64,000 nt of DNA, taken from assembly GCF_009800925.1 (NCBI RefSeq), contig NZ_WOYF01000004.1:1-64000 (forward strand), given 5' to 3'. Made by a program: the position numbers and the translations under genes. Below the pieces are notes generated by a model. It was not told the DNA's origin, made no database searches, and worked only from the letters and a program-made list of their open reading frames with translations. Source of the stretch: Budvicia diplopodorum. Its GTDB lineage: Bacteria > Pseudomonadota > Gammaproteobacteria > Enterobacterales > Enterobacteriaceae. This document shows positions 17,613 through 25,859 of this stretch, one piece after another (position 1 is the stretch's first letter; each line of letters begins with the position of its first letter).

Positions 17613-19340
17613 CTAGTTAGCCCAAATATGCTGAATCATGAGCTGAACGCTGCGGTTACCGCGGAACTCATTGATATCGAGCTTATACGCGATAGTAGCC
17701 TGTTTAATGCTGGCATCCGGCCACTGAGTGGTATCAATATTAAACGCAATGCCGTCAATCATCGCGCCACCGCCGACGGGTTCTACCATCAGTTTAAGGT
17801 GACGTTCGCCGACTAAACGCTGTTGCAGAATTTTAAAGCTACCGTCAAACACCGGTTCAGGAAACGACTGCCCCCACGGGCCACCGTTGCGCAGCTGTTC
17901 TGCCGTATCCAGCGTTAACATCGCATTTTCTAGCTCACCGTCAGACCAGACAACGCCTTCCAACGCAGAAGAGTCTAGCCATTCACCAATCAGCTCACCA
18001 AAACGTAGCTGGAACTCATCAAACCGCGCCGCTTCAATAGACAATCCGGCAGCCATAGCGTGGCCACCAAAACGTAGTATTAGCCCGGGGTTTAAGGTAT
18101 CTATACGTTCCAGTGCATCACGCAAATGCAGCCCGGCAATAGAGCGGCCGGACCCTTTTAAAATGCCATCACCGGCCGGAGCAAAGGCAATAACTGGCCG
18201 ATAGAAACGCTCTTTAATTCGCGAAGCTAAAATACCCACAACGCCCTGATGCCATTCCGGATGATAAATGGCTAAGCCGTAGGGCAATTCGGCCTCACTT
18301 TTTTCCAGCTGTTCACACAGCACCAGCGCTTCGGCCTGCATCCCCTGCTCAATCTCGCGGCGAGTATGGTTCAGCGCATCCAGATCGCTGGCTAGCGCGC
18401 GGGCCTGTCCGATATCTTCACACAGCAGTAAAGCAACGCCGATAGACATATCGTCTAAGCGCCCGGCAGCGTTCAGCCGGGGCCCGAGAGAAAAACCAAG
18501 ATCGTTTGCCGTTAACTGTTTAGCATCGCGGTTAGATATTTCTAATAATGCGCGTATCCCGGCCCGGCACTGCCCGGCTCGGATACGGTTAAGCCCTTGA
18601 TGAACCAGAATTCGGTTATTGGCATCCAGAGGAACCACGTCTGCTACCGTTCCTAAGGCGACTAAATCAAGATGTTCAGCCAGATTCGGCTCAGCGATAG
18701 CCTGCTGTTCAAACCATTGGTTCTGGCGCAAACGAGCCCTTAAGGCCAGCATCAGATAGAACGCAACGCCCACGCCGGCCAGCGACTTAGAGGGAAAATC
18801 ACAGCCATTGAGATTAGGATTAATAATCGCCTCGGCGTTTGGCAGCGTTTCGCCCGGTAAATGGTGGTCAGTCACCAGCACCTGCATACCTTTAGCCTGC
18901 GCCGCATCGACACCGGCATGGGACGATATGCCATTATCCACCGTGACAATCAGTTCAGCCCCCAGCGTTGCCGCTTGTTCAACCACTTCAGGACTTAAAC
19001 CATAACCGTCTAAACGATTGGGTATCAGGTAGCTGACCCGCTTGAATCCCATACTGCGTAAAGCCAATAGGACCAGTGCAGTACTGGTTGCTCCGTCAGC
19101 GTCAAAATCACCCACAATCACGATATTTTTATTTTCAGCCAGCGCAGACACCAGCAGTTCAACGCCTTGTGCAATACCATTGAGCTGTTGGTACCCGAGC
19201 AGGCCTTTAGCCCCTCGTTCAAGCTGACCGGCATCCGTTACTCCGCGAGATGCGTAAAGGCTACGCAACAAAGGGGATAAGGTTTCGGGCAAATGGCTAC
19301 TGTCTACCGAAGGACGACGACGTAATTGGGTTTTATTCAT
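17613..19340 (-). CDS. recJ: Single-stranded-DNA-specific 5'-3' exonuclease RecJ
   Basis: The 575-residue protein (E. coli 577) belongs to the DHH phosphoesterases. Visible motifs are the metal-binding DFDADGATSTALVL (about residue 78), VTDHHLPGE (DHH, about 158), and the DHHA1 motif GGHAMAAGLS (about 425). It degrades 5' ssDNA in RecF-pathway recombination, base excision and mismatch repair. It follows dsbC on the same strand, 111 bases downstream, as in E. coli, but the usual recJ-prfB link is broken by the inserted GT9/LtaS pair. Confidence 0.96.
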   Translation of the reverse strand: MNKTQLRRRPSVDSSHLPETLSPLLRSLYASRGVTDAGQLERGAKGLLGYQQLNGIAQGVELLVSALAENKNIVIVGDFDADGATSTALVLLALRSMGFKRVSYLIPNRLDGYGLSPEVVEQAATLGAELIVTVDNGISSHAGVDAAQAKGMQVLVTDHHLPGETLPNAEAIINPNLNGCDFPSKSLAGVGVAFYLMLALRARLRQNQWFEQQAIAEPNLAEHLDLVALGTVADVVPLDANNRILVHQGLNRIRAGQCRAGIRALLEISNRDAKQLTANDLGFSLGPRLNAAGRLDDMSIGVALLLCEDIGQARALASDLDALNHTRREIEQGMQAEALVLCEQLEKSEAELPYGLAIYHPEWHQGVVGILASRIKERFYRPVIAFAPAGDGILKGSGRSIAGLHLRDALERIDTLNPGLILRFGGHAMAAGLSIEAARFDEFQLRFGELIGEWLDSSALEGVVWSDGELENAMLTLDTAEQLRNGGPWGQSFPEPVFDGSFKILQQRLVGERHLKLMVEPVGGGAMIDGIAFNIDTTQWPDASIKQATIAYKLDINEFRGNRSVQLMIQHIWAN

Positions 19341-19380
19341 AGTGGGAGAGAGTGCTAAATAGTCATACAGGGAAAGCAGA

Positions 19381-19413
19381 ACCGGTGGACAAACCTAGAG
19401 CCTGTCCACCGGT
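19381..19413. repeat. Perfect 11-bp inverted repeat between dsbC and recJ
   Basis: ACCGGTGGACA (19381-19391) and TGTCCACCGGT (19403-19413) form a strong hairpin with an 11-base loop. No T-tract follows on either strand. Lying between two co-oriented genes, it may uncouple or stabilise the dsbC part of the transcript. Confidence 0.55.
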
Positions 19414-19451
19414 GATAAACGGTTATTACTTAGTAACCTACCTAGTAAAAC

Positions 19452-20189
19452 CTACTTAGTCATACCGGTAGCTTTATGAGCGGCGTAAGCGTCTAACGTC
19501 GCTTTCAAATCGCTTGGCGCACTATAACCAGAAAGAACCGTTGCACCGTCAACGACGATCGCCGGAGTTCCCTGAATACCGAACAGCGTACCTAACTCAT
19601 AGTGGCGCTTCAGGTTAATGCTACAGGTAGCAGGTTTAACCGATTTATCAGACATCACGGCGTCAAAGGCTTCCATACGGTTAGGCGCACACCAGATTGA
19701 GGTCATTGTCTTTTCAGCGTCAGAATTCGGCCCTTGGCGAGGGAATGCCAGATAGCGAACCGTAATGCCTAAATCATTATAGCCTTTCATTTCTTTGTGC
19801 AGCTTAGAACAATAGCCGCAGGTCACATCGGTGAACACGGTCACTGAGTACTTTTCCTGAGGTGCTTTATACACAATCATTTCATCTTTTAACGCATCCA
19901 GACGCTTAGTCAGAATTGGCGCCAGCAGCTCTGTCGTGGCGTTAACCGGCATTGGCCCGCTAATATCGTACAGCGGCCCCTGAAGAATGTGTTTACCATC
20001 GCTGGAGACGTACAGAACACCGCCTTCGGTTAATACAGTTTGCAGCCCTGCAATCGGTGACGGCTGAATATCAATTTGCGTCGCGCCAATTTTTTGTTGC
20101 AGCGCTTGCTTGATGGCAGCGTCGTCCGCATGAGCAAAAGAGGTGGCAGCACCCAGCATCAGCGTCAACAGCAATAAACCTTTTTTCAT
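19452..20189 (-). CDS. dsbC: Periplasmic thiol:disulfide isomerase DsbC
   Basis: The 245-residue precursor has a Sec signal peptide (MKKGLLLLTLMLGAATSFAHA) cut near residue 21. An N-terminal dimerisation domain is followed by a thioredoxin fold with the active site TCGYCSKLH, and two further cysteines (IWCAPN, ATCSINL) as the structural pair. It corrects non-native disulfides in the periplasm and is kept reduced by DsbD. The cis-Pro loop GTPAIVVDG is present. It lies between xerD and recJ, the normal enterobacterial order. Confidence 0.96.
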   Translation of the reverse strand: MKKGLLLLTLMLGAATSFAHADDAAIKQALQQKIGATQIDIQPSPIAGLQTVLTEGGVLYVSSDGKHILQGPLYDISGPMPVNATTELLAPILTKRLDALKDEMIVYKAPQEKYSVTVFTDVTCGYCSKLHKEMKGYNDLGITVRYLAFPRQGPNSDAEKTMTSIWCAPNRMEAFDAVMSDKSVKPATCSINLKRHYELGTLFGIQGTPAIVVDGATVLSGYSAPSDLKATLDAYAAHKATGMTK

Positions 20190-20241
20190 TATGTTTCCTT
20201 TGGAGTGTTAGTCCATCTATCGTAAACCTAAACACCATCGG

Positions 20242-21141
20242 TCAGGCTCGCGGATGATGTTGTTGATGTAATTGTTTCAGTCGTTCTGTCGCCACATGGG
20301 TGTATATCTGAGTGGTAGACAAGTCGCTATGGCCTAATAGCATTTGTACGACACGCAGGTCGGCCCCATGGTTCAATAAATGTGTAGCAAATGCATGACG
20401 CAGTACGTGGGGCGAAAGCGCTTCGCTATCAATGCCTGCCAGTAAAGCATAATGTTTGATCCGGTGCCAGAAAGTCTGGCGAGTCATTTTTTGGCTACGC
20501 TTACTCGGAAACAGGACGTCAAGTGTACCACCATTCAACAGCCAAGGCCGACCGTGTTCGATATATTGCTCTAGCCAGTAAACCGCCTCTTCGCCCAATG
20601 GTACCAGCCGCTCTTTATCACCCTTACCTATCGCCCGGACCACGCCCTGACGTAGGCTAACGTCGCTCATGGTTAAACCGATCAGTTCCGAAACCCGCAA
20701 TCCGGTCGCATATAACACTTCCAGCATCGCTTTGTCGCGAAGCTCCAGAGGGTCTTCAACGGACGGCGTTTGCAGCAGGTTTTCTACCTGCTTTTCCGTC
20801 AGGTCCTTGGGCAATCGCTGAGGTAGCTTAGGTGAAGATAGCAGCGCCGACGGATCGTCAGTGCGGATCTTTTCACGGTACAAATACTGAAACATCCTGC
20901 GCATGGCGCTGAGCAATCGAGCCGAACTGGTGGCCTTATAGCCACCGTCGAGCCGTTCGGCCAGAAAAGACTGCAAATCGATAGCCTGAGCATTTTCAAG
21001 ATTCAAATTGTGAGCCGCTAGCCAGTCCACCAGCGATTTTAGATCTAAACGATAGGAAGCCAGCGTATTTTCAGCCAGATTCCGTTCCAGCCAAAGCGCA
21101 TCAAGAAACTGTTCTATCACGGCAAAATTATCTTGCGACAC
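20242..21141 (-). CDS. xerD: Site-specific tyrosine recombinase XerD
   Basis: The 299-residue protein (E. coli 298) has the N-terminal SAM-like core-binding domain and the C-terminal catalytic domain. The tyrosine recombinase residues are visible: Arg in ATGLRVSELIGL, Lys in GKGDKERLVPL, His-x-x-Arg in HVLRHAFATHLL, His in GHSDLSTTQIYTHV with the nucleophilic Tyr. With XerC it resolves chromosome dimers at dif under FtsK control. It starts the xerD-dsbC-recJ cluster. Confidence 0.97.
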   Translation of the reverse strand: MSQDNFAVIEQFLDALWLERNLAENTLASYRLDLKSLVDWLAAHNLNLENAQAIDLQSFLAERLDGGYKATSSARLLSAMRRMFQYLYREKIRTDDPSALLSSPKLPQRLPKDLTEKQVENLLQTPSVEDPLELRDKAMLEVLYATGLRVSELIGLTMSDVSLRQGVVRAIGKGDKERLVPLGEEAVYWLEQYIEHGRPWLLNGGTLDVLFPSKRSQKMTRQTFWHRIKHYALLAGIDSEALSPHVLRHAFATHLLNHGADLRVVQMLLGHSDLSTTQIYTHVATERLKQLHQQHHPRA

Positions 21142-21198
21142 AAGCCCTCCACGGGCAACGGATAAGGTTTTGCTAATTGACTTTAATAATACCTTTTT

Positions 21199-22158
21199 TT
21201 AGCCCAAGCGGCGAACCGGGCTGCCTGAAATGAAAGCCTCGATATCTTCTACGGCTTCACGAAAGTAGCCCTGATAGTTGGTATCTGCTACATAGCCTAA
21301 GTGCGGCGTAGCTAACACATTGGGCAAGGTGCGGAAAATGTCATCTTCCGGCAACGGTTCAACGTCAAATACGTCAAGCCCCGCACCGGCAATACGGCCG
21401 CGCTGAAGCGAGTCGATCAGGGCTGAACGATCGACAATGGCCGCCCTTGAGGTATTGATTAAGTAAGCATTTGGCTTCATCTGCTCAAACTCTGCTGCAC
21501 CAATCAGCCCGCGGGAACGATCGCCCAAGACTAAATGGATAGACACGAAGTCACTGCTTTCTAGCAAAGCTTGCTTAGAGCTCGCTAAGGTCACGCCGGA
21601 TTCATCAGCGGCTTCCTGAGTTAAATTCGGGCTCCATGCTAAAACGTCCATGCCGAATGCCTGAGCAACGCGGGCAACCTTACGACCAATTTTACCCAAG
21701 CCAAGTAAACCAAGGCGCTTACCGTGCAGCGTAACGCCGACCGTACTTTGCCAAGGCCCGTTAGCACGCAGTGCATTATTTTCTGGCACGATCTGACGAG
21801 CTAAACCGAGTAACAATGCCCACGTTAGCTCCATTGGCGCTTCTGAACCGCTGGCGGTACCGCAAACGGTAACGCCCTGAGCCGTTGCCGCTTTTAGATC
21901 AATAGACGCATTTCTCATACCGGAAGTAATTAGCAGTTTTAGTTTGGGTAATTTAGCCAACAGTTCAGCGGTAAAGGGCGTACGTTCACGCATAATAATG
22001 ACAATTTCACTGTCTTTGATTTGCTCAACCAGCTGATTTTGTTCGCTATAGTGTTGAGAAAGAGAGCGAACATCAACCCGATCCTGAAGCCCAGACCAAT
22101 CGGTAAGGGATAAAGCGGCGTTCTGGTAATCATCGAGAATGGCACATTTCAACTTCAT
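21199..22158 (-). CDS. D-2-hydroxyacid dehydrogenase family protein
   Basis: The 319-residue cytoplasmic enzyme has the NAD-binding motif GLLGLGKIGRKVA (about residues 149-161), Arg in INTSRAAIVD, Glu in DVFDVEPLPEDD and His in LATPHLGYV, the catalytic Arg-Glu-His set. The family reduces 2-oxo acids with NAD(P)H. The substrate is not evident. It lies between xerD and fldB, where E. coli has no gene, so it is an insertion or a lineage-specific gain. It is 57 bases from xerD on the same strand and may be co-transcribed with it. Confidence 0.85.
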   Translation of the reverse strand: MKLKCAILDDYQNAALSLTDWSGLQDRVDVRSLSQHYSEQNQLVEQIKDSEIVIIMRERTPFTAELLAKLPKLKLLITSGMRNASIDLKAATAQGVTVCGTASGSEAPMELTWALLLGLARQIVPENNALRANGPWQSTVGVTLHGKRLGLLGLGKIGRKVARVAQAFGMDVLAWSPNLTQEAADESGVTLASSKQALLESSDFVSIHLVLGDRSRGLIGAAEFEQMKPNAYLINTSRAAIVDRSALIDSLQRGRIAGAGLDVFDVEPLPEDDIFRTLPNVLATPHLGYVADTNYQGYFREAVEDIEAFISGSPVRRLG

Positions 22159-22273
22159 ATAGGGGATCCCTTTAATATCAAGAACAAATATTCAGAAATA
22201 GGCTAGCCAAAAGAGCTTACTTTAAGCCGCTTAAAAAACATAATCATGTCAGAGAATCTGTGAAAAATTACGC

Positions 22274-22317
22274 AAAATATTATCTTTCTCTAGCGGCCGA
22301 AGGGCGACGTTTTGAGC
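22274..22317 (-). repeat. Dispersed intergenic repeat, partial copy E
   Basis: A short fragment of a repeat seen elsewhere in the window. The shared core is CGTCGCCCTTCGGCCGCTAG followed by an AAAGATAATATT tract, read on the minus strand. It lies between the dehydrogenase gene and fldB, close to the fldB promoter region. Confidence 0.75.
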
Positions 22318-22393
22318 TCGTAGTGCCACGATGCCCGCTTCATCTGATATACTTACCGGCAAATTTACCCTCAGCGACAAAGCGACATATACC

Positions 22394-22912
22394 ATGAAAA
22401 TCGGCCTATTTTATGGTTCCAGCACCTGCTATACCGAAATGGCGGCAGAAAAAATCCGCGATACTCTTGGTGAAGAGTTAGTTGTTTTACACAATATCAA
22501 AGATGACTCCGTCGCCTTAATGGAAGCGTATCCAGTGCTGATATTGGGCATTCCAACTTGGGATTTTGGTGAGCTACAGGAAGACTGGGAAAACGTTTGG
22601 GATTCGCTGCTAACGCTCAATCTGAAGGATAAAATCGTCGCCCTCTATGGCATGGGGGATCAGGACGGCTATAGCGAATGGTTCTTAGATGCGCTGGGTA
22701 TGTTGCACGATCGCATTAAGCCGCTCGGGGTAAAATTTGTCGGTTTCTGGCCCATTGAAGGCTATACCTTTACCAGTCTTAAAGCCGTTACCGCAGACGG
22801 TTCTCAGTTTGTTGGCCTGGCGTTAGACGAAGTGCTCCAGTACGACCTTAGCGAGCAGCGAATTGAGGCGTGGTGTGAGCAGATTTTATTAGAGATGCAG
22901 GAGTTGCTGTAA
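22394..22912 (+). CDS. fldB: Flavodoxin 2
   Basis: The 172-residue protein matches E. coli FldB (173). The FMN phosphate-binding loop is [18 protein letters not shown], and the isoalloxazine loops are [13 protein letters not shown] and [15 protein letters not shown]. It carries electrons from NADPH:flavodoxin reductase and is SoxRS-linked in E. coli. I start it at 22394 ([10 protein letters not shown]), as in the family; an upstream ATG at 22331 would add 21 unrelated residues. The ribosome-binding site is weak. Confidence 0.94.
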   Translation: MKIGLFYGSSTCYTEMAAEKIRDTLGEELVVLHNIKDDSVALMEAYPVLILGIPTWDFGELQEDWENVWDSLLTLNLKDKIVALYGMGDQDGYSEWFLDALGMLHDRIKPLGVKFVGFWPIEGYTFTSLKAVTADGSQFVGLALDEVLQYDLSEQRIEAWCEQILLEMQELL

Positions 22913-23024
22913 AATTTCTTACTTAATGTATAAGATCACACTTTCCGGGCTAAATCATTTCCACACCAAAAACCCGTGTTATTATTCCTTTCGTAAATCC
23001 CTTTCAACTCATACCGAGGCTTTG

Positions 23025-23051
23025 ATGCTGGAGAATGTAATCATCAGATAA
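23025..23051 (+). CDS. Candidate 8-residue leader peptide before topAI
   Basis: A very short ORF encodes MLENVIIR and stops with TAA. GAGG lies six bases before its ATG, a better ribosome-binding site than that of topAI itself. It ends 108 bases before topAI. In E. coli topAI is controlled by an antibiotic-sensing leader peptide (ToiL) through ribosome stalling and premature Rho-dependent termination. The position here fits such a leader. Equivalence to ToiL is my inference; I have not compared sequences. Confidence 0.5.
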   Translation: MLENVIIR

Positions 23052-23159
23052 TCAGCTTGCCGACCTTCTCGGGCCGGACTGGTTATCAATGCGCTGAAAT
23101 CGAATGTGAACACCCCGTGTTTGCACGTTTTGCACATGATGATTAACAGGTTTTTCAGT

Positions 23160-23417
23160 ATGAATTTATCCCGTCAGGAACAACGTACTTTACACGTTCT
23201 CGCCAAAGGTGGACGCATTGCTCACCTACGCGATGCATCTGGCCGTATCACGGCCGTTGAGTGCTACACCCGCGAAGGGTTGCTGCTCAGCGACTGTACG
23301 CTCGCCGTTTTCAAAAAGCTCAAAACCAAAAAACTGATCAAATCTACCAAAGGTCAGCCCTACCGCATTAATACCACCGGGCTAAACAACGTTCGCGCCC
23401 AGTTAGACAATCGCTAA
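23160..23417 (+). CDS. topAI: YjhX-family toxin TopAI (topoisomerase I inhibitor)
   Basis: The 85-residue protein is nearly identical in pattern to E. coli YjhX/TopAI: it opens [20 protein letters not shown] and closes [16 protein letters not shown]. TopAI binds DNA topoisomerase I and blocks its activity; in E. coli it is paired with the antitoxin YjhQ. I start at 23160, the family start; an upstream in-frame GTG at 23106 would add 18 residues. It is ten bases before the methyltransferase gene. No yjhQ-like acetyltransferase gene is present next to it. Confidence 0.9.
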   Translation: MNLSRQEQRTLHVLAKGGRIAHLRDASGRITAVECYTREGLLLSDCTLAVFKKLKTKKLIKSTKGQPYRINTTGLNNVRAQLDNR

Positions 23418-23427
23418 GGAGAGTACC

Positions 23428-24138
23428 ATGAACACATTGTTTTCCCGTGAATATATTAACGCCAACATGATGGGCCCGAACGCTCTGCTACTGGCGGAAG
23501 AAGTCTGTACTTCTCTATCGTTAAAACCCGGCATGCGGGTACTAGATTTAAGCTGCGGCATGGGCCTGACATCCATCTATCTTGCAGAAGAATTTGGTGT
23601 AGAAGTGGTGGCGATGGATTTGTGGATCGCCTCTGAAGATAATGCGAACCGCTTCAGGGAAAGAGGATTGCTCGGTCAGATAACGCCATTGCATATGAAT
23701 GTTCTCGACCTACCACGTCTGAAGCCGTTCCCTGAAAACAGCTTCGACGCGCTGATCAATATTGATGCGTACCACTACTTTGGCGCCAGTTCGTCATTTT
23801 TCGATAGCTATCTCGCACCGATTATCAAACCCGGCGGCCGCGTAGCTATCGTCGTGCCCGGATTAAAAACGCCGTTTAGCGATGGTGTCCCTGCGGAATT
23901 AGCGCCTTACTGGCAGTCAGAAATAAACTTCTTTACCGTCGACTGGTGGCGACAGCTCTGGCAACAAAGCGCGTTTTTGCAAATGGAGTTATGTACCGAG
24001 AGCGAGTGCTGCGAACAGGCCTGGCAAGAGTGGCTGGCATGCGATCACCCCTACGCCATTCGCGATCGTGGGATGATGGAAGCAGAAGGTGGACGCTGGC
24101 TTAACTTCACCAAAATGATTGGCCGCATCAACAAATAA
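23428..24138 (+). CDS. yjhP: SAM-dependent methyltransferase, YjhP-like
   Basis: The 236-residue protein has a class I methyltransferase core: motif I is VLDLSCGMGLTSIYLAEEFG (about residues 39-58), the acidic VVAMDLW end of beta-2, and NIDAYHYFG as motif IV. Such small enzymes often methylate metabolites or modify RNA or proteins; the substrate is unknown. It follows topAI by ten bases with AAGGAGAG as ribosome-binding site. E. coli has the order topAI-yjhQ-yjhP, so the assignment to YjhP rests on context and general similarity. Confidence 0.75.
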   Translation: MNTLFSREYINANMMGPNALLLAEEVCTSLSLKPGMRVLDLSCGMGLTSIYLAEEFGVEVVAMDLWIASEDNANRFRERGLLGQITPLHMNVLDLPRLKPFPENSFDALINIDAYHYFGASSSFFDSYLAPIIKPGGRVAIVVPGLKTPFSDGVPAELAPYWQSEINFFTVDWWRQLWQQSAFLQMELCTESECCEQAWQEWLACDHPYAIRDRGMMEAEGGRWLNFTKMIGRINK

Positions 24139-24146
24139 AACAACGT

Positions 24147-24166
24147 CCCCCATCTTAGAATGGGGG
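24147..24166 (+). repeat. Hairpin after yjhP
   Basis: CCCCCAT pairs with ATGGGGG over a 6-base loop, nine bases after the yjhP stop codon. It is not followed by a T-tract, and a ribosome-binding site for the small ORF begins just after it. Confidence 0.45.
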
Positions 24167-24180
24167 AACAAGGAGAGTAT

Positions 24181-24249
24181 ATGAATATCAGCAATATCAT
24201 TCTTAGTCTTCACCCCATCATGCTGTCGACAGATGAAAACCGCAGATAA
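24181..24249 (+). CDS. Possible 22-residue small ORF after yjhP
   Basis: ATG at 24181 opens a 22-codon frame ending in TAA, preceded by AGGAG with a five-base spacing, a near-ideal start. It begins MNISNIILSLHPIML. It could be a truncated remnant of a third gene of the topAI unit (such as yjhQ) or a genuine small protein; the sequence does not decide. It runs convergent to creD, which ends 42 bases on. Confidence 0.35.
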   Translation: MNISNIILSLHPIMLSTDENRR

Positions 24250-24290
24250 AGCGAAATTCAAATGATATCCCTATCTGGCACTACCTCAGA

Positions 24291-25754
24291 CTACTTCCAC
24301 AGCCGGTACTTGGGCCGTTCCAGACTATCGTCATCACGGCCATCCACTGATTCATCACCAGATGCCCCAACGTCACGAGCTGACGAGGAACTTGAGCTAT
24401 TTTCAACTTCTGTCGAAGAAAAACTCTCTGAACCAGTTGGCTTTGGTGCAGCCACTTTGTACCAGTCGAAACGACGGGTCAATGTCATAATCACGGTCAG
24501 TACGGCAAACAGGAGAACAGAGCCCAGCAACAGTGCATTATCATCAGACTGTAGCAGCACATACAGCACGCCGTATAGCGCCAGTAATCCCACGGCAAAA
24601 ACGACTCCGCGTAAAATCCCTTTTAACACCGCCGTTAAGTAAAATCCGATGAGTCCACTACAGCTTATGGCGGCAATACAGTAGGCCCAGGCAAATCCAA
24701 TACGCTCAGAGAAGGCCAGCAGAATAATATAGAACACCATCAATGCGGCGGCGACTAACAGGTATTGCATTGGGTGAATTGACAGTGACTTCAGCATTTC
24801 AAACAGGAAGAAAGCCACAAAGGTCAGGCTGATAAACAGTACGGCATACTTCACGGTACGCGTATTTAACTGATAGTGATCGACGGTTTCAATAAAGCTG
24901 GTACTGAAGGTCGGCATATCCGAAGACGCAGAAGAGTATTCTGAGTACCTTGAATTCTCTCTATTCATATCTCTAAAGCTGTACTGTTCAAAGTTGTTAT
25001 TAATATTGTTAGAGAGCCAGCTGCTTTGCCAGCTTGCGGTAAAGCCGTTTTCATTAATGCTGCGTTTTTTCGGTAAAAACCTACCTGAGAAATTAGGATC
25101 CGGCCAGTTACTGCTCATCGACAGTTCCGTTGTGCGGCCCACCGGCATAAAGTTCAGCTTAGCCGTGCCTTGCAGCGACAGTTCAAACTCAACGGCTACC
25201 GGTTGGTTTAGCCCTAACAGGCTATCAGGAATATCGGCATGCATTCCCTGCGGAAAATTTTCAGAACCGGTTCCCGCTTCAAACGAAACCATTTGCTGAT
25301 TAATCTTCAGTTCTGGAGCGCTGGTAATGCCTCGGGAATCGGATAATGCCAAAATGAAATAGGGTTTCTGGTAAACCCGGACTCCGTTATTCTGATAGTC
25401 AAGGGTATCAAAAGACGCTTTAAAATGCGTATCCCCCTGATAGACCTGAGTCTGATAAATACCAATCTTACGCGGTTCAACGCTCACGTTGGCATCAATA
25501 TGTAAGCTATCGGGTAGAATATAGCGCTGGCCTCGAGTCACGTTACCGTTGGTTGAGTCAACATAGGGTAAAACCAAGATCGGACCAATAATGGTTTGCG
25601 CCCCGCTGGTTCCATCCTCAACCCGCTGAATAACGCTTTGCTGATAATCATGTCGGGAATCGATTAAATTCAGCACCAGACTAATGGGGATCATCATCAG
25701 AACCGAGAACCCCAATAAAATAAAAACCTTCCAGAATAACGTTGATTTGAACAT
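24291..25754 (-). CDS. creD: Inner membrane protein CreD
   Basis: The 487-residue protein has an N-terminal membrane anchor, a large periplasmic domain (about 40-310) with family features such as IGIYQTQVYQGD, FSGRFLPKKR and ASWQSSWLSNN, and about six C-terminal membrane helices including IHPMQYLLVAAALMVFYIILLAFSE. It is CreBC-induced and linked to envelope integrity and beta-lactam response. I start at 25754 (MFKSTLFWK), where E. coli CreD starts. The C-terminal tail of about 45 residues is Ser/Asp-rich and longer than in E. coli. Confidence 0.92.
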   Translation of the reverse strand: MFKSTLFWKVFILLGFSVLMMIPISLVLNLIDSRHDYQQSVIQRVEDGTSGAQTIIGPILVLPYVDSTNGNVTRGQRYILPDSLHIDANVSVEPRKIGIYQTQVYQGDTHFKASFDTLDYQNNGVRVYQKPYFILALSDSRGITSAPELKINQQMVSFEAGTGSENFPQGMHADIPDSLLGLNQPVAVEFELSLQGTAKLNFMPVGRTTELSMSSNWPDPNFSGRFLPKKRSINENGFTASWQSSWLSNNINNNFEQYSFRDMNRENSRYSEYSSASSDMPTFSTSFIETVDHYQLNTRTVKYAVLFISLTFVAFFLFEMLKSLSIHPMQYLLVAAALMVFYIILLAFSERIGFAWAYCIAAISCSGLIGFYLTAVLKGILRGVVFAVGLLALYGVLYVLLQSDDNALLLGSVLLFAVLTVIMTLTRRFDWYKVAAPKPTGSESFSSTEVENSSSSSSARDVGASGDESVDGRDDDSLERPKYRLWK

Positions 25755-25801
25755 CGCCACACGCTCCATTGATATGATTGACGATAGAATAATCAGATCG
25801 A

Positions 25802-25838
25802 GTGAACGGATGATGTTGCCGTGTGAAGGCGGCGTGAA
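25802..25838 (-). promoter_or_regulatory. cre-tag (CreB operator) upstream of creD
   Basis: On the minus strand TTCAC-GCCGCC-TTCAC (25838-25823) is an exact match to the CreB recognition tag TTCAC-N6-TTCAC, and a third TTCAC follows at 25806-25802. It lies 69 bases before the chosen creD start in the creC-creD gap. This implies a separate CreB-activated creD promoter, as in E. coli. Confidence 0.88.
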
Positions 25839-25859
25839 GCTAACAGAAAAATAGTAGGT

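Noticed and set aside
23106..23159. An 18-residue N-terminal extension of topAI from a GTG.
   Set aside because: The homologue starts at MNLSRQEQ, and the extension lacks any family pattern.
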